A DNA stretch of 64,000 nt from UMGS902 sp045538895 (GCA_045538895.1 JAZQEH010000078.1:28936-92935), one strand, 5' to 3'; positions 18,001 to 27,604 are shown, counted from the first letter of the stretch. The notes: a model not told the origin generated them from the letters alone. A program made the numbers and translations.

Positions 18001-19254
18001 ATGGAAGAAAATAAATTGACACAGGCCGTGCTTGTCGGTGTTGCTAAAAAAGGTTATGACAACGGTGAGTGTGAAAAGAGCCTTGAGGAACTTGAACGTC
18101 TTCTTGATACTGCGGGGGGCATCGCTTTTGCCAAGATGATTCAATCGAAAGAGAGCGAGAACCCAAAAACCTGTATCGGAAGCGGTAAACTTGAAGAGCT
18201 AAAAGAACTGTGTCTTAATAATGATATTCATCTGGCTATTTTTGATACGGAGCTATCTCCTGCGCAAATACGTAATATTGAGGATGCACTTGAGGATGTT
18301 GATGTCATTGACAGAAGCATGCTGATTCTTGATATTTTTGCTCTGCATGCCACAAGTGCGGAGGGTAAGCTTCAGGTTGAACTTGCACAGTTAAGATATA
18401 CTGCCCCCCGACTTATCGGTAAGGGTAAGCAGCTTTCAAGACAGGAAGGACGTATCGGTACCCGAGGACCCGGTGAATCCAAACTCGAAACTGATAGACG
18501 TCATCTTGCGAGACGTGCCATGGCACTTGAGGAAGCGATACGTGATATAGAGCGTACACGTGCTACCATGCGTGCTTCCCGTGAAAGAAGCGGTCTTAAA
18601 AAGGTTGCTATCGTCGGATACACCAATGCCGGAAAATCCACATTGCTCAATAGACTTACCGATGCCGGTGTGCTTGCAGAGAATAAGCTTTTTGCAACGC
18701 TTGACTCTACAACAAGAAAATTAACTCTGCCCGAGGGAACAGAAGTTCTGATTTCGGACACTGTCGGCTTTATCCGCAAGCTTCCGCATCATTTGATTAA
18801 AGCATTCCGCTCTACACTTGATGAGCTTAAATATGCAGATATTCTTGTTGTTCTATCCGATGCATCGGACGACGAATGTGCAGAGCAGTTAAAGGTTACA
18901 ACAGATTTGATTGTTCAGCTTGGTGCAGGGGATAAGCCCGTGCTTTACGTATTTAATAAAGCGGATATGGCAAATGATGGCATGATGTTTATTGGCGACA
19001 AGCCCCGCGACGCTGTGTTTATTTCTGCTCTTACGGGCATGGGAGTTGATAAATTCCTTGAAATGCTCGAGGAACTGGCTCGTGCCGGTACACGAAGATG
19101 TGTTTTGCATATACCCATGACAGAACAAGCCGTTCTCGGTCAGCTATACAAGCTTGCTACTGTTGAAGAAGTAGATTACTGCGATGACTATGTAAAAGTA
19201 ACTGCGGTGCTTGATACAAGAGCGCAGGGTACTTTCAAAAAATATATAGTTTGA
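18001..19254 (+). CDS. hflX: GTPase HflX
   Basis: Ribosome-binding GTPase that rescues or splits stalled 70S ribosomes. The 417-residue protein has the N-terminal HflX domain (CIGSGKLEELKEL region and the GRIGTRGPGESKLETDRR glycine-rich block), a coiled linker, then a GTPase domain: P-loop VGYTNAGKSTLLN, switch I TLDSTTRKL, DTVGFIRKLPHHLI and VFNKADM. A short C-terminal domain ends the protein. The ATG at 18001 follows GCGAGGC. yigZ starts seven bases after its stop. No promoter of its own was seen, so it may depend on readthrough of the rpmE terminator. Confidence 0.96.
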   Translation: MEENKLTQAVLVGVAKKGYDNGECEKSLEELERLLDTAGGIAFAKMIQSKESENPKTCIGSGKLEELKELCLNNDIHLAIFDTELSPAQIRNIEDALEDVDVIDRSMLILDIFALHATSAEGKLQVELAQLRYTAPRLIGKGKQLSRQEGRIGTRGPGESKLETDRRHLARRAMALEEAIRDIERTRATMRASRERSGLKKVAIVGYTNAGKSTLLNRLTDAGVLAENKLFATLDSTTRKLTLPEGTEVLISDTVGFIRKLPHHLIKAFRSTLDELKYADILVVLSDASDDECAEQLKVTTDLIVQLGAGDKPVLYVFNKADMANDGMMFIGDKPRDAVFISALTGMGVDKFLEMLEELARAGTRRCVLHIPMTEQAVLGQLYKLATVEEVDYCDDYVKVTAVLDTRAQGTFKKYIV

Positions 19255-19261
19255 GGGATTT

Positions 19262-19888
19262 ATGAGTAACGAAAAACTCTATACAACTCTTCTTGGAGAA
19301 GGTACTGATATATATGAAGAAAAACGCTCTGAATTTATCGGAGTGGCTGCCCATATTGATAGTGAAGCTGATGCTTTGCAGCTTGTGAAACGTATAAAGG
19401 CAGAGCATTATGATGCAAGGCACAATGTATATGCATATGTGTGTTCTTCGGGCAATGTGCAAAGGTACAGCGATGACGGTGAGCCGCAGGGAACTGCCGG
19501 AATCCCCGTTCTTGATGTTATACGAAAATCCGGCCTTGAGGATGTTTGCGTAGTGGTAACTCGTTATTTCGGAGGAATTCTGCTTGGTGCAGGCGGTCTT
19601 GTCCGTGCTTATACTGCTGCTGCGAAGCTTGCAATCGACAATGCCGGCATCGTCACTTATCAAACTTATGCGAAAATCCGTATGGAACTAAACTATGCCG
19701 ATTATCAGAAAATACTTGCAAAACTGCCAATCTTCGAAGCGAAAATTGATAATACTGATTTTGGCAGTGAGGTTGTCCTTGATATTGCAATCCGAGCAAC
19801 CGATGAAGAACGCTTTTTTACGTATGTCAAAGAGTTGTTTAACAATAAGGTTTCGCCCATTCATATCGGTGAACGGTTTGATAAATAA
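19262..19888 (+). CDS. yigZ: YigZ/IMPACT family protein
   Basis: Conserved protein of the IMPACT/YigZ family, whose eukaryotic relatives regulate translation through GCN2; the bacterial role is unclear. The 208 residues contain the family blocks HNVYAYVCSSG, RYSDDGEPQGTAGIPVLDVI and VVVTRYFGGILLGAGGLVRA, followed by the smaller ferredoxin-like C-terminal domain. It is packed directly behind hflX, suggesting a shared transcript and possibly a ribosome-related role. Confidence 0.92.
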   Translation: MSNEKLYTTLLGEGTDIYEEKRSEFIGVAAHIDSEADALQLVKRIKAEHYDARHNVYAYVCSSGNVQRYSDDGEPQGTAGIPVLDVIRKSGLEDVCVVVTRYFGGILLGAGGLVRAYTAAAKLAIDNAGIVTYQTYAKIRMELNYADYQKILAKLPIFEAKIDNTDFGSEVVLDIAIRATDEERFFTYVKELFNNKVSPIHIGERFDK

Positions 19889-19903
19889 AAATTTATATAA
19901 AAA

Positions 19904-19941
19904 ATACGCACAAAAGAGGATTTTTCCGATTTTGTGCGTAT
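19904..19941 (+). terminator. Long hairpin after yigZ, possible terminator
   Basis: Twelve-base-pair perfect stem ATACGCACAAAA / TTTTGTGCGTAT with an inner GGA/TCC pairing in the loop. It is not followed by a clean T-run (TATTATTG follows), so it may be a weak terminator, an mRNA end-protecting hairpin or a processing site before dgt. Confidence 0.5.
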
Positions 19942-19984
19942 ATTATTGTCGAATGAATAGAAAACAACAAGGGAGTGGGTAAAA

Positions 19985-21001
19985 ATGTCTGAAAGAATAG
20001 CTGATATTTTCCTCATGCGTGAGGAGCAAACTTTATCGCCGTTTGCTTTTTTGACAAAGAATACAAAAGGTCGCGATCACCCGTATGTACCTTGTGAAAA
20101 CCGAACTGAGTTTCAACGTGACCGTGACAGAATTATCCATTCAAAGTCGTTCCGTCGTTTGATGCACAAAACGCAGGTGTTTTTATCTCCTACTGATGAG
20201 CATTACCGTACAAGAATGACGCATACGCTTGAAGTTACGCAGGTAGCCCGCATTATTGCCCGTGCACTTTGTCTTAACGAGGATTTGACAGAAGCGGCGG
20301 CAATGGGACACGATCTTGGCCATACTCCTTTTGGACATGCCGGTGAGGCGGCAATGCAGAAGTGCTTTTCACAAGAATTTACTCACTATCGTCAAGGAAT
20401 CAGAGTTGTTGAAAAACTTGAGCATGACGGTGCGGGACTTAACTTAACGTATGAAGTACGTGACGGTATTTTGCATCACACCGGGGAAGCTTTGGCGAGC
20501 ACACTTGAAGGCGTGATTGTTAAATTCGCCGACAGAATTGCCTACATAAACCACGATATTGATGATGCAATCCGTGCGGGTATTCTTGAAATCGGTGATA
20601 TCCCAAGAGAACTTACCGATGTTCTTGGAACCGGACACAGCGAACGTATTAATAAGATGGTAACTTCTGTTATCAAAGCCAGTACAAATCAGCCGTTTAT
20701 AAAGTTTACCGATGAAATTGGAGAAGCAACATTAAAGCTCCGCAAGTTTTTGTTTGAAAACGTATATACTAATCCTATTGCTAAATCAGAGGAAAACAAA
20801 GCACAGGAGCTTTTGGCAAGACTCTTTGATTATTATGTAAAGAATCCCAACGAAATGCCCGAGCTGTATTTCAGAAATACGGCTACCGAACCGGTTGAAC
20901 GTTGCGTTTGCGATTTCGTTTCGAGCATGACTGACCGTTTTGCAATCAATAGATATTCCGAACTCTTTATTCCCGAGGTTTGGAGAGGAAAGCAACTATG
21001 A
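19985..21001 (+). CDS. dgt: Deoxyguanosinetriphosphate triphosphohydrolase-like protein
   Basis: HD-domain dNTP triphosphohydrolase, releasing triphosphate from dGTP or other dNTPs. The 338-residue protein has the dGTPase layout: RDRDRIIHSKSFRRLMHKTQ, HTLEVTQVARIIARAL, the metal-binding GHDLGHTPFGHAGE and the YINHDIDDAIRAG helix. It belongs to the shorter type 2 class common in Firmicutes. The stop overlaps the dnaG start (ATGA), so a dgt-dnaG-rpoD operon is clear. Start ATG after GGGAGTGGG. Confidence 0.94.
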   Translation: MSERIADIFLMREEQTLSPFAFLTKNTKGRDHPYVPCENRTEFQRDRDRIIHSKSFRRLMHKTQVFLSPTDEHYRTRMTHTLEVTQVARIIARALCLNEDLTEAAAMGHDLGHTPFGHAGEAAMQKCFSQEFTHYRQGIRVVEKLEHDGAGLNLTYEVRDGILHHTGEALASTLEGVIVKFADRIAYINHDIDDAIRAGILEIGDIPRELTDVLGTGHSERINKMVTSVIKASTNQPFIKFTDEIGEATLKLRKFLFENVYTNPIAKSEENKAQELLARLFDYYVKNPNEMPELYFRNTATEPVERCVCDFVSSMTDRFAINRYSELFIPEVWRGKQL

Positions 21002-22755
21002 TTGACAGTCAGGTTATAGAAGAAATCAAGTCACGCAATGATATAGTTGATGTAATCTCGTCATATGTATCATTGAAACGTGCCGGCTCAAATATGCAAG
21101 GACTTTGTCCGTTTCACTCGGAGAAAAGCCCTTCGTTTACTGTGTTTACAGCAACTCAAGGCTATTACTGTTTTGGTTGCGGCGCCGGCGGAGACGTAAT
21201 AACTTTTGTCAGACAAATCGAGAATCTTGATTATGTTTCATCTCTTGAATTCCTTGCAAAACGTGCAGGCGTAACAATCCCCGAAGACACGAGCCGCCGA
21301 GAAAAAAACGGCTTTGATCGTAACAGAATGCTTGCGATGAACCGTGATGCCGCTAGATTCTTTCGTGAATGCCTTTTTGATGAAAAGCTTGGCAAGGAAG
21401 CACTTGCATACTTGCAACGGCGTGGTCTTAACTCTGCTACCATAAAGCGGTTTGGCATCGGTTTTTCGCCAAATGATTTTTCCGCTTTAACAAAGCATAT
21501 GCGTTCACTTGGCTATACAGAGGAGGAGCTTATTGCAGGATTCCTGTGCGGAAGAAGCCAGAAATACGGCAGTTTGTTTGATTATTTCCGCAACCGTATT
21601 ATGTTCCCGATTATAGACGTGTCGGGCAACGTAATCGCATTTGGCGGTAGAGTTATGGATGATTCTCAGCCCAAATACCTGAACTCGTCCGACACTCCGG
21701 TATTTAAGAAGAGTAAAAACCTTTTCGCTTTGAATTTCGCACGTACTGCATGTTCTGAAGAACTCATCCTTTGCGAAGGATATATGGACGTTATCGCACT
21801 GCATGCTGCCGGTTTTACCAATGCGGTTGCGACACTCGGTACAGCAATAACTGCTGAGCAGGCACGTATTATGTCCAGATACACAAAAAAAGTTCTGATA
21901 TCATATGACAGCGACGCTGCAGGTCAAAAGGCAGCAAACCGTGCGATTGGTATTCTGGGTGAAGTCGGACTCGATGTGCGTGTGCTGAAAATCAAAGATG
22001 CCAAGGATCCGGATGAATATATCAAAAAATTCGGTGCAGCAAGCTTCAACGAGATACTTACTGCTTCACGAGGAAAGTTTGAATATAACATGGACAGTGT
22101 GCTTGCACGTCATGACATCAGTATTCCCGATGAAAAGATTAAAGCCTGTGCAGAACTTTGTGCAATGATTGCCGATATATATTCGAGTGCAGAACGTGAG
22201 GTTTATATCAGTGCTGTTTCGGACAAGCTGAATATTCCTAAAGACAGTATACGCTCGGATATCAATCGGATTTTGAAGAAAAAACGAAGTGAACTGAAAA
22301 AGCAAGAATCTCAAAAGATTATTCGGCAAAGTGCAGGATACGGTGACCGTGTTAATCCGGATTATGCAAAGAACATAGCTGCTGCTAAAGCCGAAGAAAG
22401 TGTTTTGGGAATGCTGTTGCTTTATCCTGAATACAGAAAACAAGTTTCAGAGGGTAAATGCGAACTGACAGAGCAGGATTTCTTTACTGATTTTGGGAAG
22501 CGTGTTTTTAAAGCGATTATGGATATGTCGCAAAACGGTAATTTCGAAATCGGTTTGCTTGGCGAGTTCTTTTCCCCGGAGGAGCTGGGAAGAATCATGC
22601 GAATTCAGCTTTCACGCAGTCAACTCAGCGATAACGGAAATGAAGCGTTTGCCGAGAGTGTTGCTGCTTTAAAGCGCGAAACGGCATTTGCGGACTCCGA
22701 TGATTCTGTTGATAACATACTTGATATAATTAAAAACAAAAGAAATAATACATAA
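20998..22755 (+). CDS. dnaG: DNA primase
   Basis: Makes RNA primers for replication with DnaB. The 585-residue protein has an N-terminal zinc ribbon (Cys37, His40, Cys58, Cys61), the RNA polymerase core domain, a TOPRIM region with LILCEGYMDVIALH and LISYDSDAAGQKA, and a C-terminal helicase-interacting domain. The ATG at 20998 overlaps the dgt stop by four bases and follows GGAGAGGAA; an ATG-like extension 18 bases up lies inside dgt and is less likely. rpoD follows after 25 bases. Confidence 0.97.
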   Translation: MIDSQVIEEIKSRNDIVDVISSYVSLKRAGSNMQGLCPFHSEKSPSFTVFTATQGYYCFGCGAGGDVITFVRQIENLDYVSSLEFLAKRAGVTIPEDTSRREKNGFDRNRMLAMNRDAARFFRECLFDEKLGKEALAYLQRRGLNSATIKRFGIGFSPNDFSALTKHMRSLGYTEEELIAGFLCGRSQKYGSLFDYFRNRIMFPIIDVSGNVIAFGGRVMDDSQPKYLNSSDTPVFKKSKNLFALNFARTACSEELILCEGYMDVIALHAAGFTNAVATLGTAITAEQARIMSRYTKKVLISYDSDAAGQKAANRAIGILGEVGLDVRVLKIKDAKDPDEYIKKFGAASFNEILTASRGKFEYNMDSVLARHDISIPDEKIKACAELCAMIADIYSSAEREVYISAVSDKLNIPKDSIRSDINRILKKKRSELKKQESQKIIRQSAGYGDRVNPDYAKNIAAAKAEESVLGMLLLYPEYRKQVSEGKCELTEQDFFTDFGKRVFKAIMDMSQNGNFEIGLLGEFFSPEELGRIMRIQLSRSQLSDNGNEAFAESVAALKRETAFADSDDSVDNILDIIKNKRNNT

Positions 22756-22780
22756 TGCTTTAAGCATGAAAGGAAATTTG

Positions 22781-23893
22781 ATGAGTAACGAAGGTCAGAA
22801 GAAAATTGATGTGAACGAGCTTATTGAACGCGGTAAGGCAAAAGGTTCGCTCAGCAATGCCGAAATTCTTGAGGTTCTTGAGGATTGCGACATCGAACAA
22901 ATGGAAAAGATTTACGAGCTTATCGAAAGCAACGGAATCGAAATCACCGGATTTGATACTGTAGATATCGACGATATCGCAGACATTGATGCAGAAGCCG
23001 AAGAGATTGAGGAAATCGAAAGCACCGAGGACGTTGAGAAGATTCTTTCTCAGGAAGGGCTTGCGATTGATGACCCTGTAAGAATGTATCTCAAGGAAAT
23101 CGGTAAGATACCGCTTCTCGATGCGGAAAAGGAAACCGAACTTGCAGAACGTATCAGTCGTGGCGACGAAAAGGCTAAAAACGAACTTGTTGAAGCCAAT
23201 CTTCGCTTGGTTGTAAGCATTGCAAAACGCTATGTGGGCAAAGGCATGTTTTTCCTTGACCTTATTCAGGAGGGCAACCTCGGCCTTATGAAAGCGGTTG
23301 ATAAGTTCGATTATCAAAAGGGCTATAAGTTCTCTACTTATGCTACATGGTGGATAAGACAGGCTATTACACGTGCTATTGCAGACCAGGCTCGTACTAT
23401 CCGTATTCCCGTTCATATGGTTGAGACCATTCATAAGGTTTCCCGTTATTCACGTCAGTTGCTTCAGGAACTCGGACATGAGGCGACCGCTGATGAGATT
23501 GCTGAAAAGATGGGAATGAGTGCCGATAAAGTAAGAGAGATTCTTAAAATTGCGCAGGATCCCGTTTCTCTTGAAACTCCTATCGGCGAGGAAGAGGATA
23601 GCCATCTTGGTGACTTTATCGAGGACTATGATTCTCCCGCTCCTGCTGAAACTGCATCTTATGCACTTCTCAGAAAGCATCTATGTGCGGTTCTTCACAC
23701 ATTGACTCCCCGTGAGGAGCACGTGCTTAAACTCCGCTTTGGTCTTGAGGACGGCAGAACCAGAACGCTTGAGGAAGTGGGCAAAGAATTTGATATTACA
23801 CGTGAGCGTATCCGTCAGATTGAGGCAAAAGCACTTCGTAAATTGCGTCATCCCAGCCGCTCCAAGCGTTTGAGAGATTACCTCGATCAGTAA
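22781..23893 (+). CDS. rpoD: Primary sigma factor RpoD/SigA
   Basis: Housekeeping sigma factor. The 370 residues hold an acidic region 1.1, region 1.2 (DDPVRMYLKEIGKIPLL), region 2 (LRLVVSIAKRYVGKGMFFLD, FSTYATWWIRQAITRAI), region 3 and region 4 (TPREEHVLKLRFGLEDG, ITRERIRQIEAKALRKLRHP). That is the short Firmicute SigA form without the long non-conserved insert. ATG at 22781 follows AAAGGAAA. It ends the dgt-dnaG-rpoD operon. Its expected recognition sequences match the many TTGACA/TATAAT promoters found in this window. Confidence 0.98.
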   Translation: MSNEGQKKIDVNELIERGKAKGSLSNAEILEVLEDCDIEQMEKIYELIESNGIEITGFDTVDIDDIADIDAEAEEIEEIESTEDVEKILSQEGLAIDDPVRMYLKEIGKIPLLDAEKETELAERISRGDEKAKNELVEANLRLVVSIAKRYVGKGMFFLDLIQEGNLGLMKAVDKFDYQKGYKFSTYATWWIRQAITRAIADQARTIRIPVHMVETIHKVSRYSRQLLQELGHEATADEIAEKMGMSADKVREILKIAQDPVSLETPIGEEEDSHLGDFIEDYDSPAPAETASYALLRKHLCAVLHTLTPREEHVLKLRFGLEDGRTRTLEEVGKEFDITRERIRQIEAKALRKLRHPSRSKRLRDYLDQ

Positions 23894-23923
23894 TAAAATA
23901 ATAAATATTATAAGTTTTATACC

Positions 23924-23952
23924 TTGACATATGGGCTGTTTCGGTGTAAAAT
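23924..23952 (+). promoter_or_regulatory. SigmaA promoter of the solute-binding lipoprotein gene
   Basis: TTGACA (23924-23929) and TAAAAT (23947-23952), 17-base spacer, 46 bases before the ATG, which follows a strong TAGGAGGAA site. Confidence 0.9.
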
Positions 23953-23998
23953 ATTAGAAGTGTATTTTGCCCTTTTATAAACTTTAGGAGGAATTATA

Positions 23999-26224
23999 AT
24001 GAGAACAAAACTCATTTGTTTAATGCTCTGTTTGGTAGCATTAATGACTATGGCTTTTTCAGGATGTAGCGGCGAACCTGTTGAAACCGGTTCTGAAAAG
24101 GAAGAACAGCAGTCTGCTCGTACGCCTGTTACTGTAAACATGTGGCTTGTTTCTGAAAAAGAAGTTGATGCAGAAACAGAAGCGGCTATTGAGAGTGCTT
24201 TCAATTCTCTTACACAGTCTAAATTCACAACCAAAGTTGATTTGATTTTCATGACTGCTGACGAGTATTTTGATGTTCTTGATGAAAATCTTGTTGCAGC
24301 AGCACAGTATAAGCTTGACAATTCTGCTTCCGGTTTCCCGATGTTCGGTTTCGGTGCCGAGGAAACTACCGAAACAGTTGAAGAGACTACCGTTGAAACT
24401 GTTACCAATGAACTCGGTCAGCACTTGCTTAAGTACCCCGACGTTGCTGAGGGCCAGATGGATATTATCTTCCTTTCCGGCGAAGATTTGCTTGAAAGAT
24501 ATGTTTCCGAGGGCAAGATCCTTTCACTTGAAGAAAAACTCAATTCTTCTGATGCAAAGGTTTTGAGAGATTGCATTTATCCCTCTGCATTGGATAAGAT
24601 CAGAATTTCAAACGGTACCAGCTCACAGGCATACGCTATTCCTAACAATACTGTTATCGGCGACTATACATACATGCTCGTTAACAAGGAAATGGCTGAA
24701 AAATACTATATTGATCTTGAAGAGATCAATACCTTTGCAGACTGTGCAGCTTTGATTGCTGATATCGGTGCAAACGAGAGTATCGCTCCGGTTCTGGCTT
24801 ATACCGATCCTGTAAACATGCAGTATTGGCTTGACTTTGCAGCAGAGGAAGATAACGGTGCAACCTTTACTTTCGCTGCAGGTAGTACAGATGCAAATAT
24901 TTTCGGTGCTAACAAAAAGCTTGTTATGGCTCCTTTTGAGGCGGGTAACACCGTTATGGTTCCCGTTCAGGCTTTTGCTGAAGGACTTGGCGCAAAGTAT
25001 GCATGGAGTGCCGCTACCTCTACAGTAACTCTTACATACGGTTCGAGAAAGGCAGTTGTTGTAAGCGGTGCAAATACCGCTACAGTAAACGGAAACACTG
25101 TTGCACTTTCACAGACTGCATATTTCGATGCAGACAATGCAGTATTCATGGTACCTGTTGATTTTGTACTTGATACTTTGTGTGCTACTATGACATATGA
25201 TGATGTCGCTAATCAGTACGTAATCACCAAAAAGGATTACAATATGTCTGTTCTTGCATCTTATATTGACGGTTCTGCCGCTTACGGTGACCGTATGGAA
25301 ATGAATTCGGTATTCGCTATTCCTGAGTTTACCGAGCATATGGTTCTTATGGCAAAGTGCGAGGAGAACGGTTGGTTCGCTGAAAATCCCGAAACAACCG
25401 AGGACTTCGGTGTAGCTATTCTCACCGGTGCTTATGAAACCATGGAACAGTATAAGGATAAGTATGATGTTAAGATCCTTTCTTATCCTGTACTTGATGA
25501 AGCCGATGTTTATGATGCAATGTTTGCAGTTACCAATTATACCGTTAACATTGACAGAGCACTTGAAATTCTTACTCTCATTTATACCAATACCGAAGCA
25601 AAGAACATTCTTCAGTACGGTGTAGAGGGCGTTCACTATGAGTTTGACGATGACGGTCAGTTTGTGATTATCAGTGATGACTATTGCATGAATAATGATA
25701 CTCTCGGTAATGCGTTCCTTGCATATACAGAGGATAAAGTTGATCCCGATACATGGACTGTAGCAAAAGAAAACAATCTTCCTGCATCTGTTTGGGCAGA
25801 TGAAATTGCGGCAAACCTCGAGTCAAGAGTTTTTGCTTTCTTCGGTCTTGATGATTCTTGGGTAAACGTAGGCCCGAGACACATTACAGAACTTACCAAG
25901 GTTTCTAACGATTACATGGATAGAATGGAAGCTTGTGGTAGCAGTGAAGAGCTTGCTGCTTTCTTTGCACAGGCAAAAGCTGAACTTGATGTGTATGTTT
26001 ATTTCCAGACACTCATTGGCAATCCTCCTGAACCCGATCCTGAAGATATCATTGACGGTGAGGAACCCGAAGAAGACCTCACTACTCCTTATGCAGTATT
26101 TAGTGCATGGGGCGAGCCTATCTGGCCTGAAAAGGTAGAGGTTCCTGTTGAAACCGAAGCGGTTACGGAAACTTCTGCTCCCGAAGCTGAAGAAACCACT
26201 GCTTTAGTTGCTTCAGCAGAATAA
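23999..26224 (+). CDS. Solute-binding lipoprotein with inserted copper-amine-oxidase-like module
   Basis: 741-residue exported lipoprotein: hydrophobic signal with a lipobox ending at Cys23 (AFSGC). The body looks like an extracellular solute-binding protein of the sugar/oligosaccharide ABC type (NMWLVSEKEV start, MLVNKEMAEKYY, and the C-terminal ALEILTLIYTN then GVEGVHYEF block). Between about residues 305 and 410 it carries a segment like the copper amine oxidase N-terminal (stalk) module: VMVPVQAFAEGLGAKYAWSA, TVTLTYGSRK, FMVPVDFVLDTL and a final YVITKK strand. The ends are Thr/Glu-rich. No permease or ATPase genes are adjacent, so transport partners, if any, are elsewhere. Confidence 0.82.
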   Translation: MRTKLICLMLCLVALMTMAFSGCSGEPVETGSEKEEQQSARTPVTVNMWLVSEKEVDAETEAAIESAFNSLTQSKFTTKVDLIFMTADEYFDVLDENLVAAAQYKLDNSASGFPMFGFGAEETTETVEETTVETVTNELGQHLLKYPDVAEGQMDIIFLSGEDLLERYVSEGKILSLEEKLNSSDAKVLRDCIYPSALDKIRISNGTSSQAYAIPNNTVIGDYTYMLVNKEMAEKYYIDLEEINTFADCAALIADIGANESIAPVLAYTDPVNMQYWLDFAAEEDNGATFTFAAGSTDANIFGANKKLVMAPFEAGNTVMVPVQAFAEGLGAKYAWSAATSTVTLTYGSRKAVVVSGANTATVNGNTVALSQTAYFDADNAVFMVPVDFVLDTLCATMTYDDVANQYVITKKDYNMSVLASYIDGSAAYGDRMEMNSVFAIPEFTEHMVLMAKCEENGWFAENPETTEDFGVAILTGAYETMEQYKDKYDVKILSYPVLDEADVYDAMFAVTNYTVNIDRALEILTLIYTNTEAKNILQYGVEGVHYEFDDDGQFVIISDDYCMNNDTLGNAFLAYTEDKVDPDTWTVAKENNLPASVWADEIAANLESRVFAFFGLDDSWVNVGPRHITELTKVSNDYMDRMEACGSSEELAAFFAQAKAELDVYVYFQTLIGNPPEPDPEDIIDGEEPEEDLTTPYAVFSAWGEPIWPEKVEVPVETEAVTETSAPEAEETTALVASAE

Positions 26225-26235
26225 TATAAAGTTTT

Positions 26236-26266
26236 ACCGCCGTGCTTTTTGGCACGGCGGTTTTTC
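26236..26266 (+). terminator. Intrinsic terminator of the solute-binding lipoprotein gene
   Basis: Perfect ten-base-pair stem ACCGCCGTGC / GCACGGCGGT, loop TTTTTG, then TTTTT. It lies exactly between convergent genes. Confidence 0.93.
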
Positions 26267-27390
26267 TATATTACTTTTATGGTTTTATATACCTCGTCGA
26301 TTTCTTTTTTTGTATTGAAAAAGCTGAAGCTGAATCGTAAAGCTCCGTGTTTTGTTGTTTCAAGAGTATTGTGAGCGAGCGGAGTGCAATGAAAACCGCT
26401 GCGTGTACATATGCCTTTTTTATCAAGTGTTTTCGATAGTATATCCGGCGGTATTTTCGAATTGTTGTATAGCAGTATACCGCTTTCTGACTTTTCGGCA
26501 CCGTAAAATATACTTCCTTTTATGCTCGAAAGTCTTTCGTATAACAGATTTGATAATACAATCTCGTGGTTGCAAATACTTTGAATTCCGATTTTATTAA
26601 CCCATTTTACCGATGCATCAAGTCCTGCAATTAAAGGCGTTGAGATTGTGCCTGCTTCAAAACTTTCTGGTAAATCCAATCCCATTTCAGCTGAAAGGGA
26701 ATTGGCACCGTTGCCACCTTCTATAATGGTACGTAATGGCTTTTTTGAGCCAAAAATTACAAATCCGAGTCCTTGAGGCCCGTAGAGTCCTTTGTGAGCG
26801 GGAACACAGAGAGCATCAATTTTGCAATCTTCCATATTTATTTCAGCAATACCGGCACTTTGTGCCGCATCTACAACAAACGTGATGTTATGCTTGCGGC
26901 AAAAACAGCCGATTTCTTTTATTGGAAATACTCTACCGCAAATATTTGATGCATGCGTCATTATCAGCATACTTGTGTTATTGCGGATTTTTTTCTCAAG
27001 TTCAAAAATAATGTTTGCTGTTGATTGCATTACGTTGAAAAAAGAATAAGTTATTTCTCCTTTGTTTTTCAGTGCATGTACCGGACGTAATACTGAATTG
27101 TGTTCCATGTTGCTCATCAGTATATGAGTGTTTGGCTTGTATAATGATTTTATTGCAACGTTTAAAGCATGAGTGGTGTTTACGGTGAAAACAACATTTT
27201 CAGGATACGGTGAGCCGAAAAAGGAAGATAGTGATTCTCTGCATTCAAATACTTTTTCGGCAGCTTTGATTGACAAATAATGTCCGCTTCTGCCGGGGTT
27301 GCCGCAGTAGGTGTTCATGCATCTTTTGATTTCTTCCGCTACGCATGGCGGTTTGGGAAATGTGGTAGCGGCATTATCTAAATAAATCAC
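26266..27390 (-). CDS. Cysteine desulfurase-like class V aminotransferase
   Basis: PLP enzyme of the NifS-like group, expected to take sulfur (or selenium) from cysteine (selenocysteine). The 374 residues show MIYLDNAATTFPKP, the NPGRSGHYLS loop, TVNTTHALNVAI, VDAAQSAGIAEI, the PLP lysine in VPAHKGLYGPQGLG and a C-terminal active-site cysteine in TRSGFHCTPLAH. The sequence resembles the Firmicute cysteine desulfurase-family subgroup rather than IscS or SufS. Its start overlaps the end of the upstream DUF3343 gene by 17 bases, so the two products are likely to work together. Confidence 0.9.
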   Translation of the reverse strand: MIYLDNAATTFPKPPCVAEEIKRCMNTYCGNPGRSGHYLSIKAAEKVFECRESLSSFFGSPYPENVVFTVNTTHALNVAIKSLYKPNTHILMSNMEHNSVLRPVHALKNKGEITYSFFNVMQSTANIIFELEKKIRNNTSMLIMTHASNICGRVFPIKEIGCFCRKHNITFVVDAAQSAGIAEINMEDCKIDALCVPAHKGLYGPQGLGFVIFGSKKPLRTIIEGGNGANSLSAEMGLDLPESFEAGTISTPLIAGLDASVKWVNKIGIQSICNHEIVLSNLLYERLSSIKGSIFYGAEKSESGILLYNNSKIPPDILSKTLDKKGICTRSGFHCTPLAHNTLETTKHGALRFSFSFFNTKKEIDEVYKTIKVI

Positions 27391-27604
27391 CGTTTCCTAC
27401 CTCAAAGCCAATACCGGAGTTGTGAAGTATACGGCTGATGTTACCCGAATTCTGACAATTAAATTCTATTCCGTGCACGCAACCTCTTTTACTGTTATCT
27501 GTGCTCACTTTGATTGTGTTGACGGCAATGGAGTGTTCAGCGAGGATACGCTTTGCTTTCATTGCCTGTGTTACGGAGCCTGTAGTGAAAATACAATTTG
27601 CCAT
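27374..27604 (-). CDS. DUF3343 protein (putative Se/S carrier-like)
   Basis: 76-residue protein of the DUF3343 group, described as putative selenium/sulfur carrier-like. Visible features are the N-terminal CIFTTGSVTQAMKAKRIL strand-helix unit and a central GCVHG loop (Cys42), with further cysteines at 4 and 50. The ATG at 27604 follows AAGGAG. It is translated just before, and overlapping, the NifS-like gene, so Cys42 may accept sulfur or selenium from that enzyme. No selD, selA or selB is in the window, so selenium use is not shown. Confidence 0.8.
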   Translation of the reverse strand: MANCIFTTGSVTQAMKAKRILAEHSIAVNTIKVSTDNSKRGCVHGIEFNCQNSGNISRILHNSGIGFEVGNGDLFR

